Positions 1 to 12,061 are shown, counted from the first letter of the stretch. The stretch is DNA of 64,000 nt from Acanthosepion pharaonis (GCA_903632075.3 CAHIKZ030004736.1:961001-1025000), one strand, 5' to 3'. Translations and numbers: made by a program. Notes: generated from the sequence alone by a model not told the origin.

Positions 1-1860
1 ATTGTTGACCTCTGTACCAACTACAAATAACAAACGCTAAATTAAAATTTTATAATCATACACATGCCACTAATCGAAACTTATTGAGATTTTTACACAT
101 ATTGATAAGTACACAACAAACAACCAGTTTAACTTAACAAAAGTGTAGCACTCTATGGTCACAAGAGGCTATGGATCTGAGCCTGGAGAGTTTATAAATC
201 TTTTTATTTCCATTATTCACCTGATGGTGATACTGAAACACCTGTTTTATCAAGAGTGTAAGTGAGGTGAGGCTAAAGTGTCCTCTTCGGGGAGAAGCCC
301 AAAGCAATGTTTTATAGGGGACAACATTTGCTCATGCAACACGTCGCCTCTTGTCCTACATGTTTTGTATTCAACTGAGCTCTGAAGAGCCAAGACCTAT
401 AACCACTTAGCCATTTTTGTCTGTCTTCTTTCTTGTTTGCTTTTTGACTATATTTTTGCCATTCACCGCTTTAAAGTGGGGTAATAATATTTGTTCTTAT
501 TGCTATTCCCCACCTCACTTCGTTTTAATATGGTTGTTAATATGTTAATCGGAATCGTCCTATGCAAGGCAAGATGTTACAGGGTGTAGAAGGATTAAAA
601 ACAGAAACATTAACAATGTGCGGGAAGGGGAAAGAGTATTCAGGAGAAGAGTAGATAGTGATTAATATTACATTTCAATTATTGCAGATTAATGTTGGCT
701 GGAAAGCATGCAGCGTGAAGTGCTAGAAAAGAAAGTGTTAGCATAGAATTTACGGTTATATCTAACTAGCTCAACTGTAAATTGATGAGATCTCATCGCC
801 TGTCTAGTACTGCGGTTAAATTCTAGGCATCATAGCGAATAGCTCATCCGAACAATTACTATGAAAGTATTTATAGAAAAGAGAGAGGAGCAAGCTTATG
901 TCAATGGGAAAAGTGACTGGATCCGAGCCGAGCCGCAATATCAGGACCAATAATATTGCTGATTTGTCTTTGGGTTTTATCAAGGAGTTCGAGGTAATTA
1001 TCAAGGGTACCGGACCATACGTGACATCAATATTCTAAGCATTGACGAATCGATATAAAATTATAGATATTAATACACGCTTTTAAAATGTTCATTTAAA
1101 AGCCACAACAACATTAAAAATGCTACAATATTAAATTAAGAAACCGATTTACAATAACACAGTGAACTCATTTTCATGAAGGTAGTAACTATCCAATTAA
1201 CATTCTCGCATCCAACAACATTTTTTCTGCGAACGAACAGATTCCAGTAAACCTCGATTCGGTTACGAACGCGTACACCAGCTGGTGTCAGTGTCTAAGC
1301 TAAAAGAAAATAAAACATAGCTTCTTGTAAAATGTTACGAGTAAACAAGACGTAAATGAAAACGCTTTCGCACAAATTGACGAAGATTATTTTTCTCGAT
1401 AAAAATACAACAAAACGTATAAAAAAAGTAGCAAAACAACAAAATAGTGCAACAAAAACAAAAAAAATACAGAAAAGCAACTGCAAATATCGTGTACGTC
1501 GTTTTACTAAGAAAGTTTTTTATATATATGTTGGACACAGATAAGATACAAATAAAGGTAGGCTGAATTATTTTTAATATTTTTACATAAAAACATGAGA
1601 TAAAGTGAAAACATCAAATAATTAAAAAAAAAAAAGGCGTAAAAAATATTAACGTATGGCTGGCTGATCGGATTTTTCGTTCGCTAATTTTACTAGACAA
1701 AGGACTTCCTTTCAGTTAATACGTACATACACATATACATATACATCTATCCATATACTTGCATTTGGATATATTTGTGTACTTATATATTTTAGAAGCT
1801 ATCTACATTAAGTGAAACTAACCAAAAATTATCAAAATCAATTAAAATTCTGAAATAAAC
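1..1860. other. No gene recognised; AT-rich unique-looking DNA
   Basis: I see no splice-supported or homologous coding region here. Open frames are below 70 codons and AT-driven. A higher-complexity stretch at about 185-420 may belong to an old dispersed repeat, but I found no second copy in the window. Confidence 0.5.
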
Positions 1861-1865
1861 ATAAG

Positions 1866-2092
1866 AGTTCAATACTCTTTGTTTCTAACGAAATTTTCTT
1901 GTTACTTCATACATTGTTTAGTTTTTGGAAGGCATCTGTTGCTATTCCAATGCACCTTCGGATTTTGGTGTCACATTTGCTGTCCAATGTTAAAATAGTT
2001 CCCAGATGTTTACATTTTCATACTTGCTTGATTTGCGTATCTTTAGCTTCTCGTTCGCTGGAGTTATTTAAGTTTTGGCATTAGATGCGTCT
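1866..2092 (-). mobile_element. RTE-type LINE fragment (reverse transcriptase, C-terminal side)
   Basis: Reverse-complement translation reads, with breaks, a KYLGTILT-like segment, then SKCDTKIRRCIGIATDAFQKLNN and KKISLE. This is the block just after the catalytic RT core in the LINE family that recurs at 7480, 9630, 17035, 19290 and 41030. The edge near 1880 matches the copy near 41490 almost base for base over about 70 bases. Stops and frame changes show it is dead. The RTE assignment rests on protein pattern memory. Confidence 0.7.
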
Positions 2093-2454
2093 AGATGTAC
2101 AGGCTTAATTTTCCATGAATTAAACAGCATAAAAAATGCTAAAGATATATTTAAACAGAAAAACAAGCGTTAACTCAAAATACTGCACAACAATAGAGAA
2201 AACAGTTTAATGCTGTAAAGAAAAAACTAAAAGAAAGAAAATAAATTGTAGGCAACTGCGCCTTGATATTAATGTATTTAAATGATATTCAGCACAGTAG
2301 AAAAGAAAATAATGTCGTTGAATAAAAAGAAAGAAAATATTTCGTCTTTATTTTAAGATACAAGTTTCACCATCATAAAATTCTAAACATGTGTTAAGAC
2401 TTATTCGAAAAGTTAAAATGCAGAAGATATGAAATTTACTCGTTGGATGGACGC

Positions 2455-3000
2455 TTTAGTTACGTCAGTGAGGGGGAAAGATGGATAAGTTGACAGAGAG
2501 AAGAGAAGAAGACAAAGGAAACAGAGAGAGAGAGGAAGCGAGAAAATGGGAGAGGAGAATGAAGGGATTAAGAGGGGAGAGAGACAAAAAGAAGACGAGG
2601 AAAAGAGAAAAAGAAAATTAGGAATATGTAAATATAAAGACGGTCGAGGAAGAAAGACGGGGAAAGAACGTAAATGAGAGAGAGGGATATAAACAGATTA
2701 AAGGGAGAAGAACGAGATGCAATAACGAAGAGAAAGAACGAGGGAAAGGGAAGGTGAAAAGAGACAGAGTGAAGAGAAAGAGAATGAAATAGAGAGAGAA
2801 AGGTGAGCAAGAAAGAAAATGAGAGGAAAAGAAAATGTAAGTGGATGGGAAGGAAGTCATGTGGGGCGAGATAGGAAGGCAAAAACCAAGAGAAAGAACT
2901 ATAGAAAGGGAAAAATAAAGAGACAAGGAATAAGAAGAAAAAGAGAAAGTGAATGAAAGAGAACAGGAAGGGAAAATGAATTAAGACATGATTGATTTGT
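2455..3000. repeat. Purine-rich low-complexity tract (GA-rich on + strand)
   Basis: About 550 bases are overwhelmingly A and G on the plus strand, made of degenerate GAGA, GAAA and GGAA words. The 149- and 102-codon minus-strand frames here are Phe/Ser/Leu-rich translations of this bias and are not genes. Such mirror-like purine tracts can form triplex DNA in principle. Confidence 0.85.
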
Positions 3001-3284
3001 TTTTTACGGCTTATCAACCTTTTGCAGAAAATATTTTTAGACTGTAATAATTTGGGAGGGGTATAATAACCTTACTAGCTCACGAGCAGAAGAGGGTATT
3101 TGCGTACAAGGGAATATAACGAACCCAACTTGAATTGGAACTCGGCTCTCCCGTACACCAAAACCTACAGTAGCTTACAAGTGGTTGCCCATCTAGTTGC
3201 TAACCAGGCTCAACGTTGCTTAACTTATGTGACCGTACGAGAACCGGCATTTCAACGTGATGCAGCGGTAAGCCGGAATTAAGA

Positions 3285-3321
3285 TAAAGAACGTGAGAAA
3301 AGGGAAAAACAATGAGACGAG

Positions 3322-3358
<37 letters not shown>

Positions 3359-3635
3359 GAAAAGTCGAAGTTAGAAAAGGAGAGAAATGGAAGTAGAAAT
3401 AAACGAGGTGAAAGTGAGAAAGAGAGTGAATGAAAGCGAAAGATAAGACGAAAAATGAAATGAAGAGAACAGGGAAGAAGAAGGGAATGAAGAGAAGTAG
3501 AAAGAGATAGACGGAGAAATAAACGAGAGAAAGAACGGAAGAAAGAAACAGAGAGGAAAAGAGAGATTGCAAGAAAAAGCGAGAGATAGAAGAACAATAG
3601 ACAGGAGAAATAGGAAAGATGAACAGGGAGCTTAT
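3285..3635. repeat. Second purine-rich tract with (GA)n core
   Basis: This tract resembles 2455-3000 and contains a clean (GA)n run at about 3325-3355. The two are separated by about 280 bases of mixed sequence (3005-3285). The overlapping 125- and 119-codon minus-strand frames are composition artefacts. Confidence 0.85.
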
Positions 3636-3805
3636 CACTGGTTATGATTAAAAAAAACTCGACTTCATAAATAATCAGTGCATCATTATTATTTTTACTT
3701 GAGACACCGAGAGCTGAAATTAAATTTGCCCACGAAATACCTCAACACAGTTGTTTTTATGTGCAACTAAATTCTGAGTAGCATTTCCTGCTCAAAACCC
3801 TCCTT

Positions 3806-4352
3806 ATTCTCTCTCTGTATATTTCTGGAATGGGGTATTGTAACTGTTTACACTATTTACATCGTTCAGGCTGCTGTGCTCATCTTTATTGCCATATTCA
3901 CAATGTTTCAACCGTTGTACGCTTCGACCTTCTTCAGGTGATATAAGCTGGAATTTCGAACCGAACACATTATTTAGTCCACGGGGGTACAATGTTCTAA
4001 TTCCACGTGTTACGCTTTTGGGGGATATCTCACATTCAGTTAATTCCCTTTAATAATGCAACTCTACAAGTTTTTTGCTTTGGCAAGGTATTGAACTCAC
4101 AAATCTTTGAGTAATGTTACTTTTATAGATTAGTCAACCAATGCTTTTATCCACTGGGCCGAAACGTTGTGAATATGGCAGAAAAGATGAGGACAGCAGT
4201 CCGAACGATGTAAATGGTGTAAATTGCTACAATACTTCATCTCAGAAATATAGAGAGATCCTGAAGAATGCCAGAGCGTACAACAGCCGAAATGTCGTAA
4301 GGTAAGAAAGACGAGGACAACAGTCCAAACGATGTAAATGATGTAAACCGTC
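3806..4352. mobile_element. Composite inverted-repeat element with hammerhead-like arms and a tRNA-like insert
   Basis: A minus-strand copy of a repeat (about 3806-4010) faces two plus-strand copies of the same segment (about 4156-4250 and 4252-4352). The shared segment contains CTGAAGA, a short GC-rich stem, GAAAC, a GTGAATATGGC-like stretch and a GATGTAAATGGTGTAAA tail. Between the arms lies a minus-strand tRNA-like sequence (about 4062-4160). It has a box-B-like GAGTTCAATACC and an acceptor-side GGCCCAGTGGATAAAAGC. The same segment occurs at 8945, 13742 and 36565. The 62-codon frame at 3804-3992 is a translation of the left arm. Confidence 0.7.
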
Positions 4353-4680
4353 CCTATTCTATTATTTATTTGTTGACTAGTTTTTCTTTTAACATATTTC
4401 CTTTGCTTGTTTACGTCTATTATTATTATTAGCCTTAAAATTTCTGAAATGAGTAATTGTCAATATTCGCGTATTATTTCGAACTATGATCATATCGGTT
4501 GATAAAGATGTTACACAACGTTTCGACCAAGTACCCTCAGGTTATCATCAGGTGTCCATTGATTGGCTGATATGGGATATCTGTTGATTGTTGTGATATT
4601 TTGTCCCTGTAGTGTCAGTTATTTTTACTGTCATCTAATAGCCACGAGTTCAACCCTTGGATCAAATAATGAAGCTCCAA
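4353..4680. other. Intergenic; degenerate hammerhead-like motif at 4498-4556 on the minus strand
   Basis: On the minus strand, 4498-4556 contains CTGATGA, a segment with ACC...GGT complementarity, and CGAAACGTTGTGT. An upstream ACAC can pair with the GTGT. It looks like a further-diverged relative of the arms at 3806-4352. The rest shows nothing recognisable. Confidence 0.45.
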
Positions 4681-4915
4681 TTCAGCAGAAATGAGCAAGA
4701 GATATGAAAGTAGTTTCTACCTCGACTATTAGAACCTCGAATGAGAAAGTAGTATCTACTACGACTAATAAAAAAAGCAGTTTCATCTCGAAGTAGTTTC
4801 TACCCAGACTGATAAATGGATGCAATCCCCATCTCGAATGACAGATGGAATTATTCCCCATCTCGATTCTTAGAAGGAAGTAATTCAACTGATAGAAGGA
4901 AGTAGTTTTAATCCC
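4680..4915. repeat. Degenerate minisatellite
   Basis: Words such as GAAGTAGTTTCTACC, CATCTCGAAT and GACTATTAGAA recur at irregular spacing of roughly 35-55 bases through the whole interval. This indicates an old tandem repeat. The 68-codon minus-strand frame here is a by-product. Confidence 0.65.
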
Positions 4916-4919
4916 TACA

Positions 4920-5830
4920 ATTAAAAGGATCTACCTTAGCGTTTATTTTGTGTCTTATACTAGAGGGCAATCGTATGCTATCTGCAATCCTCAGATAACA
5001 GCAGAGTCGGACCAGAATTGCAATGTGGATGAATTTTAAAACTTAAAAAATAATATAAACGGTCCATCGCAGGCACTTTATCGACAACATTCTTGATACA
5101 ATCATCGTTCATTATATACTTCATGAACTTATTGACGATGAGACAAGCCAGAAAATCACGATTGGCAGTAATTCTGAAGAGAAAATAGAAACTGAAGTGA
5201 CTACTGTGGAAATAGTGTGAATATGAACTTTCGGAAAACTAGTGATTTGGAGCTTGAAAAAAGACTTCTTTTACTTCAACTGTTTAAGTTCGATTCTAAA
5301 ATAGATGCCTCACAAGTTTAGAATTCATCAACGATCCATTTTGATAAGAGCTGATCGAAAAACTGGATGCTTAAGGAGGAATTTTACCAGCTTTTTCTAT
5401 TTGAATGTTAATTGCAACGTCTCCGTTTTTAAAGCTCTATTTATGCATTGTGCCGTCATGAAGTTGTTTAAGTAGTTTTTGCTACGAAATGATGTTTATG
5501 TGAAAATCTTCTCTGTTTCCAGAGACCTTCTGTTATTCCTATATATTTTGTTGGTTTGCTTTGTATTCTACTGTAGTTTGGTACATTACTTTTTTTGTAG
5601 GACGTTACCGTTTAGTGAGTATTTGGACTTTGTACTACAGTTACATGCTTGGGTTATGGGAATTAGTGATGTACTAGTTATCTTTCTGTTGTGTTTCTTT
5701 GTGATTTGTAGCACGTTTTTTGTCGGATATTTTTGTCAATTAGATTGATTCTGGTAAGTTTTTGTCGACAGGATTGACGAATATTTTCCTTATACTTTTT
5801 TATAATTAGATAGAGAGATAGATATAAATG
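4920..5830. other. No gene recognised
   Basis: The 89-codon frame at 5479-5748 encodes a very hydrophobic Phe/Leu/Val-rich peptide with three membrane-like stretches. It lies in T-rich DNA, has no recognisable family, and is probably chance. Confidence 0.5.
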
Positions 5831-5832
5831 GT

Positions 5833-5890
<58 letters not shown>
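5833..5890. repeat. (GATA)n microsatellite
   Basis: About 14 uninterrupted GATA units. The complementary frame gives the repeated Tyr-Leu-Ser-Ile peptide. Confidence 0.97.
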
Positions 5891-5891
<1 letters not shown>

Positions 5892-6225
5892 GTACACGTG
5901 AGGTGATGATCTAGCCATCGGTTTATGATTGTAGAATACCTAATGACAACTCTAATGATTGAATTATTTTTGTTCAACTCATCCAAGTCTTGACACGCAA
6001 TATTATGGCTTCTCTGTTTCGTAATCATGTGCGATCAAATTACAAAGACAGATGTTGATGAGTCTGAATAATGAATTAAATAAAAAAGCAAACAAGCATC
6101 AATCAAAAATACATAAAAGAAAATAATGACAAAATGATAATAGGTATAACGATCGATCTGGAATATCTGAAGAAATCGACCGATTCTGATCTGTCAATGG
6201 AAACTGGTACCCGGCCATGCAGTGG

Positions 6226-6499
6226 CAACAACAACAACAACAACAATAATAATAATAATAATAAATGACGATATGTTTCAACAAACCAATACGAAACTTT
6301 TAGATACACAGTTACCAAAACAAAGAAGAAGAAAATGAGACAGAAGAAGAAGAAGAAAAAAATAGTTTTCCAAGACAGAAAATGGCTATCTTGCTTTTGG
6401 ATGTAGAAGGAGGCGATATGAATATTAATTTCGTGTCGTCTATCATATTGCCGGAATCTGACAGCAAATGACTTGCGATATTTACAGACGACGCCTGTC

Positions 6500-6545
<46 letters not shown>

Positions 6546-6766
6546 GAGGAAAAAGAGAAATAAAGAAATAGAATGAAGAAGGTGAAAAAAGGGTGAGTTG
6601 GAGGTTAGAGCCGGATAAAAAGTGAGTAGAAGGCAGAGGAAATGAATGATATAAAAGAAAAAATGAAAAACGAAAAAGAAAAAAAGCGAAAAAATATTGA
6701 ACAAAGAAAAAAAATAAGAATGAAAATATTGGTGATGATGATAATGGTGATGATGATGACGACGAC

Positions 6767-6815
<49 letters not shown>

Positions 6816-7086
6816 AAGTAAAAGTTGAGAAAGAATAAGAAAGAGGAAACATAGGGTGAAATGAACTCGAAAAGGAGAATAGACGAAAAACTAAAGGTAA
6901 AAAGAATGATAGAAGAAAGATGAGAAGTGAAGAAGAGAAAAATGTAAGCGAAGAAAAGGTAGAACAACAAATAGTGGGGTGGAAGAGAAAGAAATGAAGA
7001 ACTGATAGCGGCAGAAAAATGAGAAAAAATGAAAAACGAATGTGGAGAAAAGGAAAACAAAGGAAAAAAAAGGATAAATAATAATA

Positions 7087-7116
<30 letters not shown>
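6226..7116. repeat. Cluster of trinucleotide arrays: CAA/TAA, ATA, GAT, ATA
   Basis: Arrays lie at 6226-6264 (CAA then TAA), 6501-6544 (ATA), 6732-6812 (GAT/GAC) and 7078-7116 (ATA). They sit in A/G-rich spacer. The 249- and 191-codon minus-strand frames read poly-Ser, poly-Tyr and poly-Ile through these arrays and are not genes. Confidence 0.95.
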
Positions 7117-7117
<1 letters not shown>

Positions 7118-7479
7118 GTAATTAGTGGACATTGGAAGAAGACAATAAAGAAAAGAATATAAAAGAGATGGAAATGTCAAAGAAGCAGAGATAACAACGT
7201 ATAAGAAGTTTCGGTAAAATGAGAAACGAAAGACGAAACATATAAATAGATGGACGAAAAAGCGAAGAAAAAAAATGAAATTTTTCAGAGAAGAAATTGA
7301 TAAAAATTAACAAGACTATTTCAAAGCATTTTTTTATTGAATCCAAAAAGAAATAGAAATTCAAAAGTGAAATAAATTTACGATGTTGACATGCATATTT
7401 TAAAGTTTAGCAATTTTTCGAGAGCACACGCGAAGTAATGTAATAGAATGATAAAATCGACAAAGCTCAAACTTCTTCT

Positions 7480-7995
7480 TTTATGTTCCGTATCCCTTCA
7501 GGACGTAAGCGATTATGCCCCTCCACATCTTCCTGTCCCTTGTAGCTCTTAATAAGTTTTGCCTTTTTGTTATTTCTCCCAAACCATATTCTACCATCCA
7601 TTTCCTCTGTATTTCTTTCCCTCAATCTGTCCTGTGAGTATGAGATTTTCCAAGCCCACTTTCCTCATTACGTGCTACAGAAATTTCAACTGTTTCTTCT
7701 TGATATTAAGTATAAGTTTCCTTTTTGTTTTCATTTGACTAAAACCACGTTGTGTCTCACATGTTTGTTTCATGGTATCCTCAGCATCTTTCTGTAGAAA
7801 CAAATTTCTGTTGCTTCCAGTTACTTCTTCATGTATGAGGAGATTGTCCAGCATTCACTGGTATATAGGAGGACAGATAAAGTTTTTCTGTCTTTAAATA
7901 CAGTGTTTAGTTTTGGAATGCATCTTTGGCCATCCCAGTGTGTGTTCGGGTCTCATGGTCACACTTTTCGTCCTCTGTTAGAATACACTTAATAT
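7480..7995 (-). mobile_element. RTE-type LINE fragment (RT C-terminal domain and 3' end)
   Basis: Read on the minus strand, starting near 7995, the order is CDHETRTHTGMAKDAFQKLN, then a VLLYTSECWTIS block, LEATEICFYRKMLRIP, a GNLYLISRRNS block and a terminal RDTEHK-like end. This is the C-terminal third of a LINE ORF2. In-frame stops and shifts make it inactive. The 3' end near 7480 matches the copies at 9630 and 17700. Confidence 0.85.
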
Positions 7996-8134
7996 TCATC
8001 CAAAAAGGAAGCGTAAAAATAAACAGCGTAGCCCCTCAAAATCCTGAACTGAAAATGGCTGAAAGGTAAGATATACAGTGTAAGGAGTGATAGAGAAAGC
8101 ATAAATCTATGACAGTCGCCTGAGGAAGAGATTT

Positions 8135-8645
8135 ATATTTAGGAACAAACGAAAATATGAAATATTCAGTGCTAAAATAAAATAGAAAGAAGGGAAAAAA
8201 GAAAGAAACGAAGAAGGAAAAAGAAGCCGTTTTAAGATAGAAGAATAAAACCAAAAAGCAAGAGAAAAAGAAAAGAAAAGAAAAAGAAAAGAAAAGAAAA
8301 AGAAAAGAAAAGAAAAAGAAAGAAAAATTAATCCAAACAATGAAGGATTGAAGGATAGAAAAATAAAAAAAATAATAGAAAGAAGGAAATACTGCCAGAG
8401 AAGATTGAAAAAAAAAAACAAAGAAAATAAGACAGAAGGCAAGAACAACTTCCAGAATATAATAAAAAAAAGAGTAAATTAGAAAAATGTGTATAAATAA
8501 AGAAAGAAAGAAAGAAAGAAAATTACTAAAAGAAAAAAAAAAAATGATGATGATTAAAAGAAAGAAAAAACATGTTTAACTCAAAGAAAGAAAGAAAAAG
8601 AAAACGAAAAGAATATCAGGCATCATAAAGAAAAAAGTGAATCAC
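8135..8645. repeat. A/purine-rich low-complexity DNA with (AAAAG)n core
   Basis: AAAAG and AAAGA units are densest at about 8265-8325, with GAAA runs at 8500-8600. The 113- and 72-codon minus-strand frames are Phe/Ser/Leu artefacts. Confidence 0.9.
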
Positions 8646-8939
8646 TAAATAAATGAAGAGAATTTTTTTCCAGTTCATAAATGTTACCATTAATTGCAGT
8701 TTCTATTATGAGATCATTTTCCCTCTTTTCTTTTACCGAGTTTAATTATTTTGTACGAATTTTATTTCATTTTTGAGTTGTCAGTTGTCAGAATAGACAT
8801 GAAAGTAAGAACCTTAATCGAAATGTTTATGGCTTTTACGGTTTGTGCTGCATTTTGTCTGTTTTCGATTGGTTTGATTAGCAATCGATGTCAAAGAAAA
8901 TGCGAATTTTTGTCAGATATTTTGAAATCAGGAATTACC

Positions 8940-9080
8940 ATTATATGCTTTGCTATTCGAACTGTCATGTCATCTTGGTTATTACAGTCGCAATGTTTCG
9001 ACCATTGTGCTATCTGGGATTCTTCATATGTCTGTTTTGCTACTCATTAACCGTCTTGGAATTTCGAACTGAATTCTTTA
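8940..9080 (-). mobile_element. Diverged copy of the hammerhead-like arm segment
   Basis: The reverse complement contains TTTCGAAATTCC-like sequence, ATGAAGAATCCCAGATAGC, GGTCGAAACATTG and a shortened tail, in the same order as the arms at 3806-4352 and 36565-36975. It is single and not in an inverted pair. The overlapping 99- and 69-codon plus-strand frames are incidental. Confidence 0.55.
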
Positions 9081-9364
9081 TTGGCAGAAGAAAATAGTAA
9101 ATATATTGCTCATTCAAGTTCTCTATCAAATCTATTGCAGTAGAGACCAAAGTGTCAATGTGGACAGCGTAATCTATTTGATGGCTGTATAATAAACTCC
9201 GCTAAGGCTTATTACTAATCAACTTAATCTAAATACAGTTACTGTGTACAAGATTATTTTATTTTTTACTTCTACATTAGCGCGTAACCATTAATACAAA
9301 AATCTATGCTTCCATCCGATCAACATTTGATCAAAAGTTTTCCTTTTTAACTGAGGCTTTCGCA

Positions 9365-9620
9365 CAAATCACGTTGAAACAGAGGTTCCCGTACGATCAC
9401 TGAAGTTAAACAATGTCGTGTCGGGTCAGTACCTAGATGGGGGACCACTTTGGAATACCAGGTACTGTAAGTTTGGATTTGCGAGTGGTGTAATGGAAAT
9501 TGTTAATTAGGAAAGTTAAGCTTCAATTCCAGTTGAGTTCTTTATACCCACTTATACGCATATACCCTTGAGAAAGATATGAATCAACCTCTTCTCCCCG
9601 CAGCTGTGGGTTAATTAGCA
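9365..9620 (+). mobile_element. SINE with 5S rRNA-derived head and tRNA-like body
   Basis: Positions 9365-9470 resemble a whole animal 5S rRNA. They include ATCACGTTGAAA near the 5' end, CGATCACTGAAGTTAAACAA, GGTCAGTACCTAGATGGGGG and a GGAATACCAGGTACTGTAAG end. The remainder carries a box-A-like TGGTGTAATGG, a box-B-like AGCTTCAATTCC, and a tail shared with 32005-32165. A 5S head with an internal polymerase III promoter is the SINE3-type arrangement. Substitutions in the 5S part make it a derived copy, not a gene. Confidence 0.8.
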
Positions 9621-9629
9621 ATATTTGTA

Positions 9630-10080
9630 TCTTCTTCTTTATGTTCCGTGTCCCCTCAGGGTGTAGGTTATCATGGCTCTCCACAACTTCTTCTCTTTTG
9701 TAACTATTAATAAATTTTATCTTTCTGTTATTTCTCCTAAGCCCTGTTCCACCATCCATTTATTCAAGCCCATTAAGGGAAGTATTGCGTTGTTTTTCTC
9801 TGCCCTCTATCTGTCCCGTGAACATCAGATTTTCCAAGCTCTCTTTACTCATATTGTGTCCCAGAAACCTCAAGTGTCTCTTCTTGATGTTAATTTTGAA
9901 TTTCCTTTTTGTTTCCATTTTGCCCAAACTTCGTCTTTACTCACAAGTTCGGTCCATGGTATTCTCAGCATTCTTCTGTAGAAACCCATTTCTGTTGCTT
10001 CAAGTCTATTCTTCATCTTTGAGGGGATCACCCAGCACTTACTGTCATACAGTCCAAAAATAAAATGAATTGCATACAAA
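9630..10080 (-). mobile_element. RTE-type LINE fragment (RT C-terminal domain)
   Basis: The minus-strand frame from 10079 reads SKCWVIPSKMKNRLEATEMG followed by FYRRMLRIPWTELVSKDEVW and KQKGNSKLTSRRDT. It then continues in other frames to a terminal LHPEGTRNIK block. It is the least decayed copy of this block in the first 16 kb but still has frame breaks. Confidence 0.87.
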
Positions 10081-10085
10081 ATATT

Positions 10086-10145
10086 TAGACAGCGGCATTA
10101 AAATAACACATGGATGCTGGTATGCCGCTAAATAAAAACAACCAA
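10086..10145. repeat. Short inverted repeat bounded by AGCGGCAT/ATGCCGCT
   Basis: AGCGGCAT at about 10092 is inverted as ATGCCGCT at about 10122. The right side, ATGCCGCTAAATAAAAACAA, recurs inverted near 58095. It may be the terminus of a small DNA element. Confidence 0.5.
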
Positions 10146-10440
10146 ACTATGTATTTTCTGAGTGTTTGTCTTTCAATCAATCCTGTAGTCTAACCATCTT
10201 TTAACGCAAACAACATTTCTTCAGAACGTTTATTAGTAGGTATTTCCGTTAATCGAACATACTTAAAGAAACTGCTAAGAGGATAATGTGTAGGCCGGAA
10301 AGGTTGCTTCGTCTTAGCACAGCGTCAATCATACTAGACGACTTTAATGGCTGTATATGTAGGGCTATATCGTATAAGTGAATCTGAATACAGACGCAAA
10401 TGTATATGAATGGGGATCCATCCGGATGTGGTAATTGATA
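10146..10440. other. No feature recognised
   Basis: Mixed sequence without detected homology in the window. Confidence 0.5.
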
Positions 10441-10484
10441 TCATCATCATCAGCAGCAGCAGCAGCAGAAGCAGCAGCAGCATC
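10441..10484. repeat. (TCA)(CAG)n trinucleotide array
   Basis: TCATCATCA is followed by interrupted CAG units. It yields poly-Ala or poly-Leu in the two overlapping frames, neither of which is a gene. Confidence 0.93.
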
Positions 10485-11371
10485 TTCTTTTCTCTTTCCC
10501 TCTCTCGTTCTCTCTGTCTTCTATCACTCATTATTTTCCTCTCCTTTTCTGTGTATATTTAGATCGATAGATATTTTCAACAACTTGGTTTTGCCAGAGG
10601 CCACATGGGAAAATAGATTGCTCCAATCTTGCAGATAAAAAGGATCAGCCGGCCGATCATATATAAAGAATTTCCTATCGAAATACTTTCTGCTTCAGCG
10701 CGTTGATGAGCGATAAAACATAGGACATTGGAGGTGAATAGAGATTGATCGATCTATTCGACGAGATTACACAAACCAATCAGATCAGACAGAATGCAAA
10801 AAAATCAGATTTTTAAAGCTGACTTTTAAGATGGCTTTTTATATCAATCTCATTCTTACAATATATATATATATATATTATAATTATTTTCCTTCGCTTC
10901 ATAAGAGTTCTCATGTTTCAAAAATAATTATAATTTAAGCTCTACTTTTGTATGGAGCACTGTTTTTTAAAATAAAAACAAAAATACTAAAGAACTCCGC
11001 ATTATTTACCTAACGTGTTCTTTCCTATTTTTCTACATATCTGCACTGCATTTTCTTAATACGCTAATGTTTAAGCATAGTAACGCATCCGTGTATACAT
11101 AATGTCAACTCGTTATGAATATGACCATCGCCAGATTACAAGACCTACGACATCAAGGAATGCCTGTGAATAAAATGTTTAACGTGTAAAAATATGTTTC
11201 ACTACAATCAGTGAGCAAGAAGCGAATGTACTCTGTAACCCCAAAAAGAACAAGTCAACCTTATTGGATCCTCTTAAGTCGCTGCAAGTGTTTCTTTCTC
11301 CTGGTTGGATAATTTTTAACGAAGGTGTGTAACACTCCCAAGAGGCTTCCAGGGAGCCTTGACACCAACCC

Positions 11372-11373
<2 letters not shown>
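10485..11373. other. No gene recognised
   Basis: A short (TA)n lies at 10860-10878. Nothing else is recognisable. Confidence 0.5.

Positions 11374-11461
<88 letters not shown>
11374..11461. repeat. (TA)n(TG)n compound microsatellite
   Basis: About 22 TA units pass directly into about 21 TG units. The overlapping frames are Tyr-Ile and Val-Cys artefacts. Confidence 0.97.
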
Positions 11462-11462
<1 letters not shown>

Positions 11463-12060
11463 AGCAACGCATCAGATCAAAAGATGGTTCGCATTAGGGT
11501 TACAGGATCGATTCCAGTCGGAGAAGCGCATATTTTCTTCAAGGTTCTCGAACATTCAGACCGATAAATGTATTTAATACTGTTTATTTAAAAAAAAAAA
11601 AAACAGTGGATTTACTTTAAAAAAAATTGTACATATTAAAATAACGTATCAACAGAAAATATATAAAATAGTTATCGGGCTTTATCAATTTCTTAATATG
11701 AAAGTCTGAGTCTCTTAGTAAAGAACCTTTCTTCCTTAAACATAGTGGACTGGCGCAACATAATCACAAACAGTTATACGAAATACCAGAAATCACATCA
11801 CATGAGGACAGTGGCAACAAATAAAATGGATAGCACATCACATGTACCGCAAAGAAAAAATAAGTGACATTCCATACAACTTGAAATCAAAGATTAGGAA
11901 GGAAATCCACATCAGTACATAAAGAGCGATAACAGTTACTAGACATGAGTTACGTATTTTTCCTGAAAAATCGTTTAAGGGTGAAAGATTTTATAAATTT
12001 CAACGCATATAAACACATGTGATAGTAGTGTCAGTGCGCTCCTCACTATATATCTATGTT
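11462..12060. other. No gene recognised
   Basis: Poly-A runs occur near 11590 and 11620. Nothing else is recognisable. Confidence 0.45.
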
Positions 12061-12061
12061 A

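Noticed and set aside
2568..3017. 149-codon minus-strand frame with membrane-like composition
   Set aside because: Phe/Leu/Ser content comes from the complement of a purine-rich tract. No domain, and stops are depleted by composition.
5479..5748. Small three-pass membrane protein
   Set aside because: T-rich AT-biased DNA gives hydrophobic frames by chance, and there is no recognised family, splice context or repeat explanation.
6103..6852. 249-codon minus-strand open frame
   Set aside because: It reads through GAT, ATA and CAA arrays and consists of poly-Ser, poly-Tyr and poly-Leu runs. Simple-repeat artefact.
9365..9470. Functional 5S rRNA gene
   Set aside because: Many substitutions at conserved positions, and it is fused to a tRNA-like SINE body. 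Two similar fused copies occur in the window.
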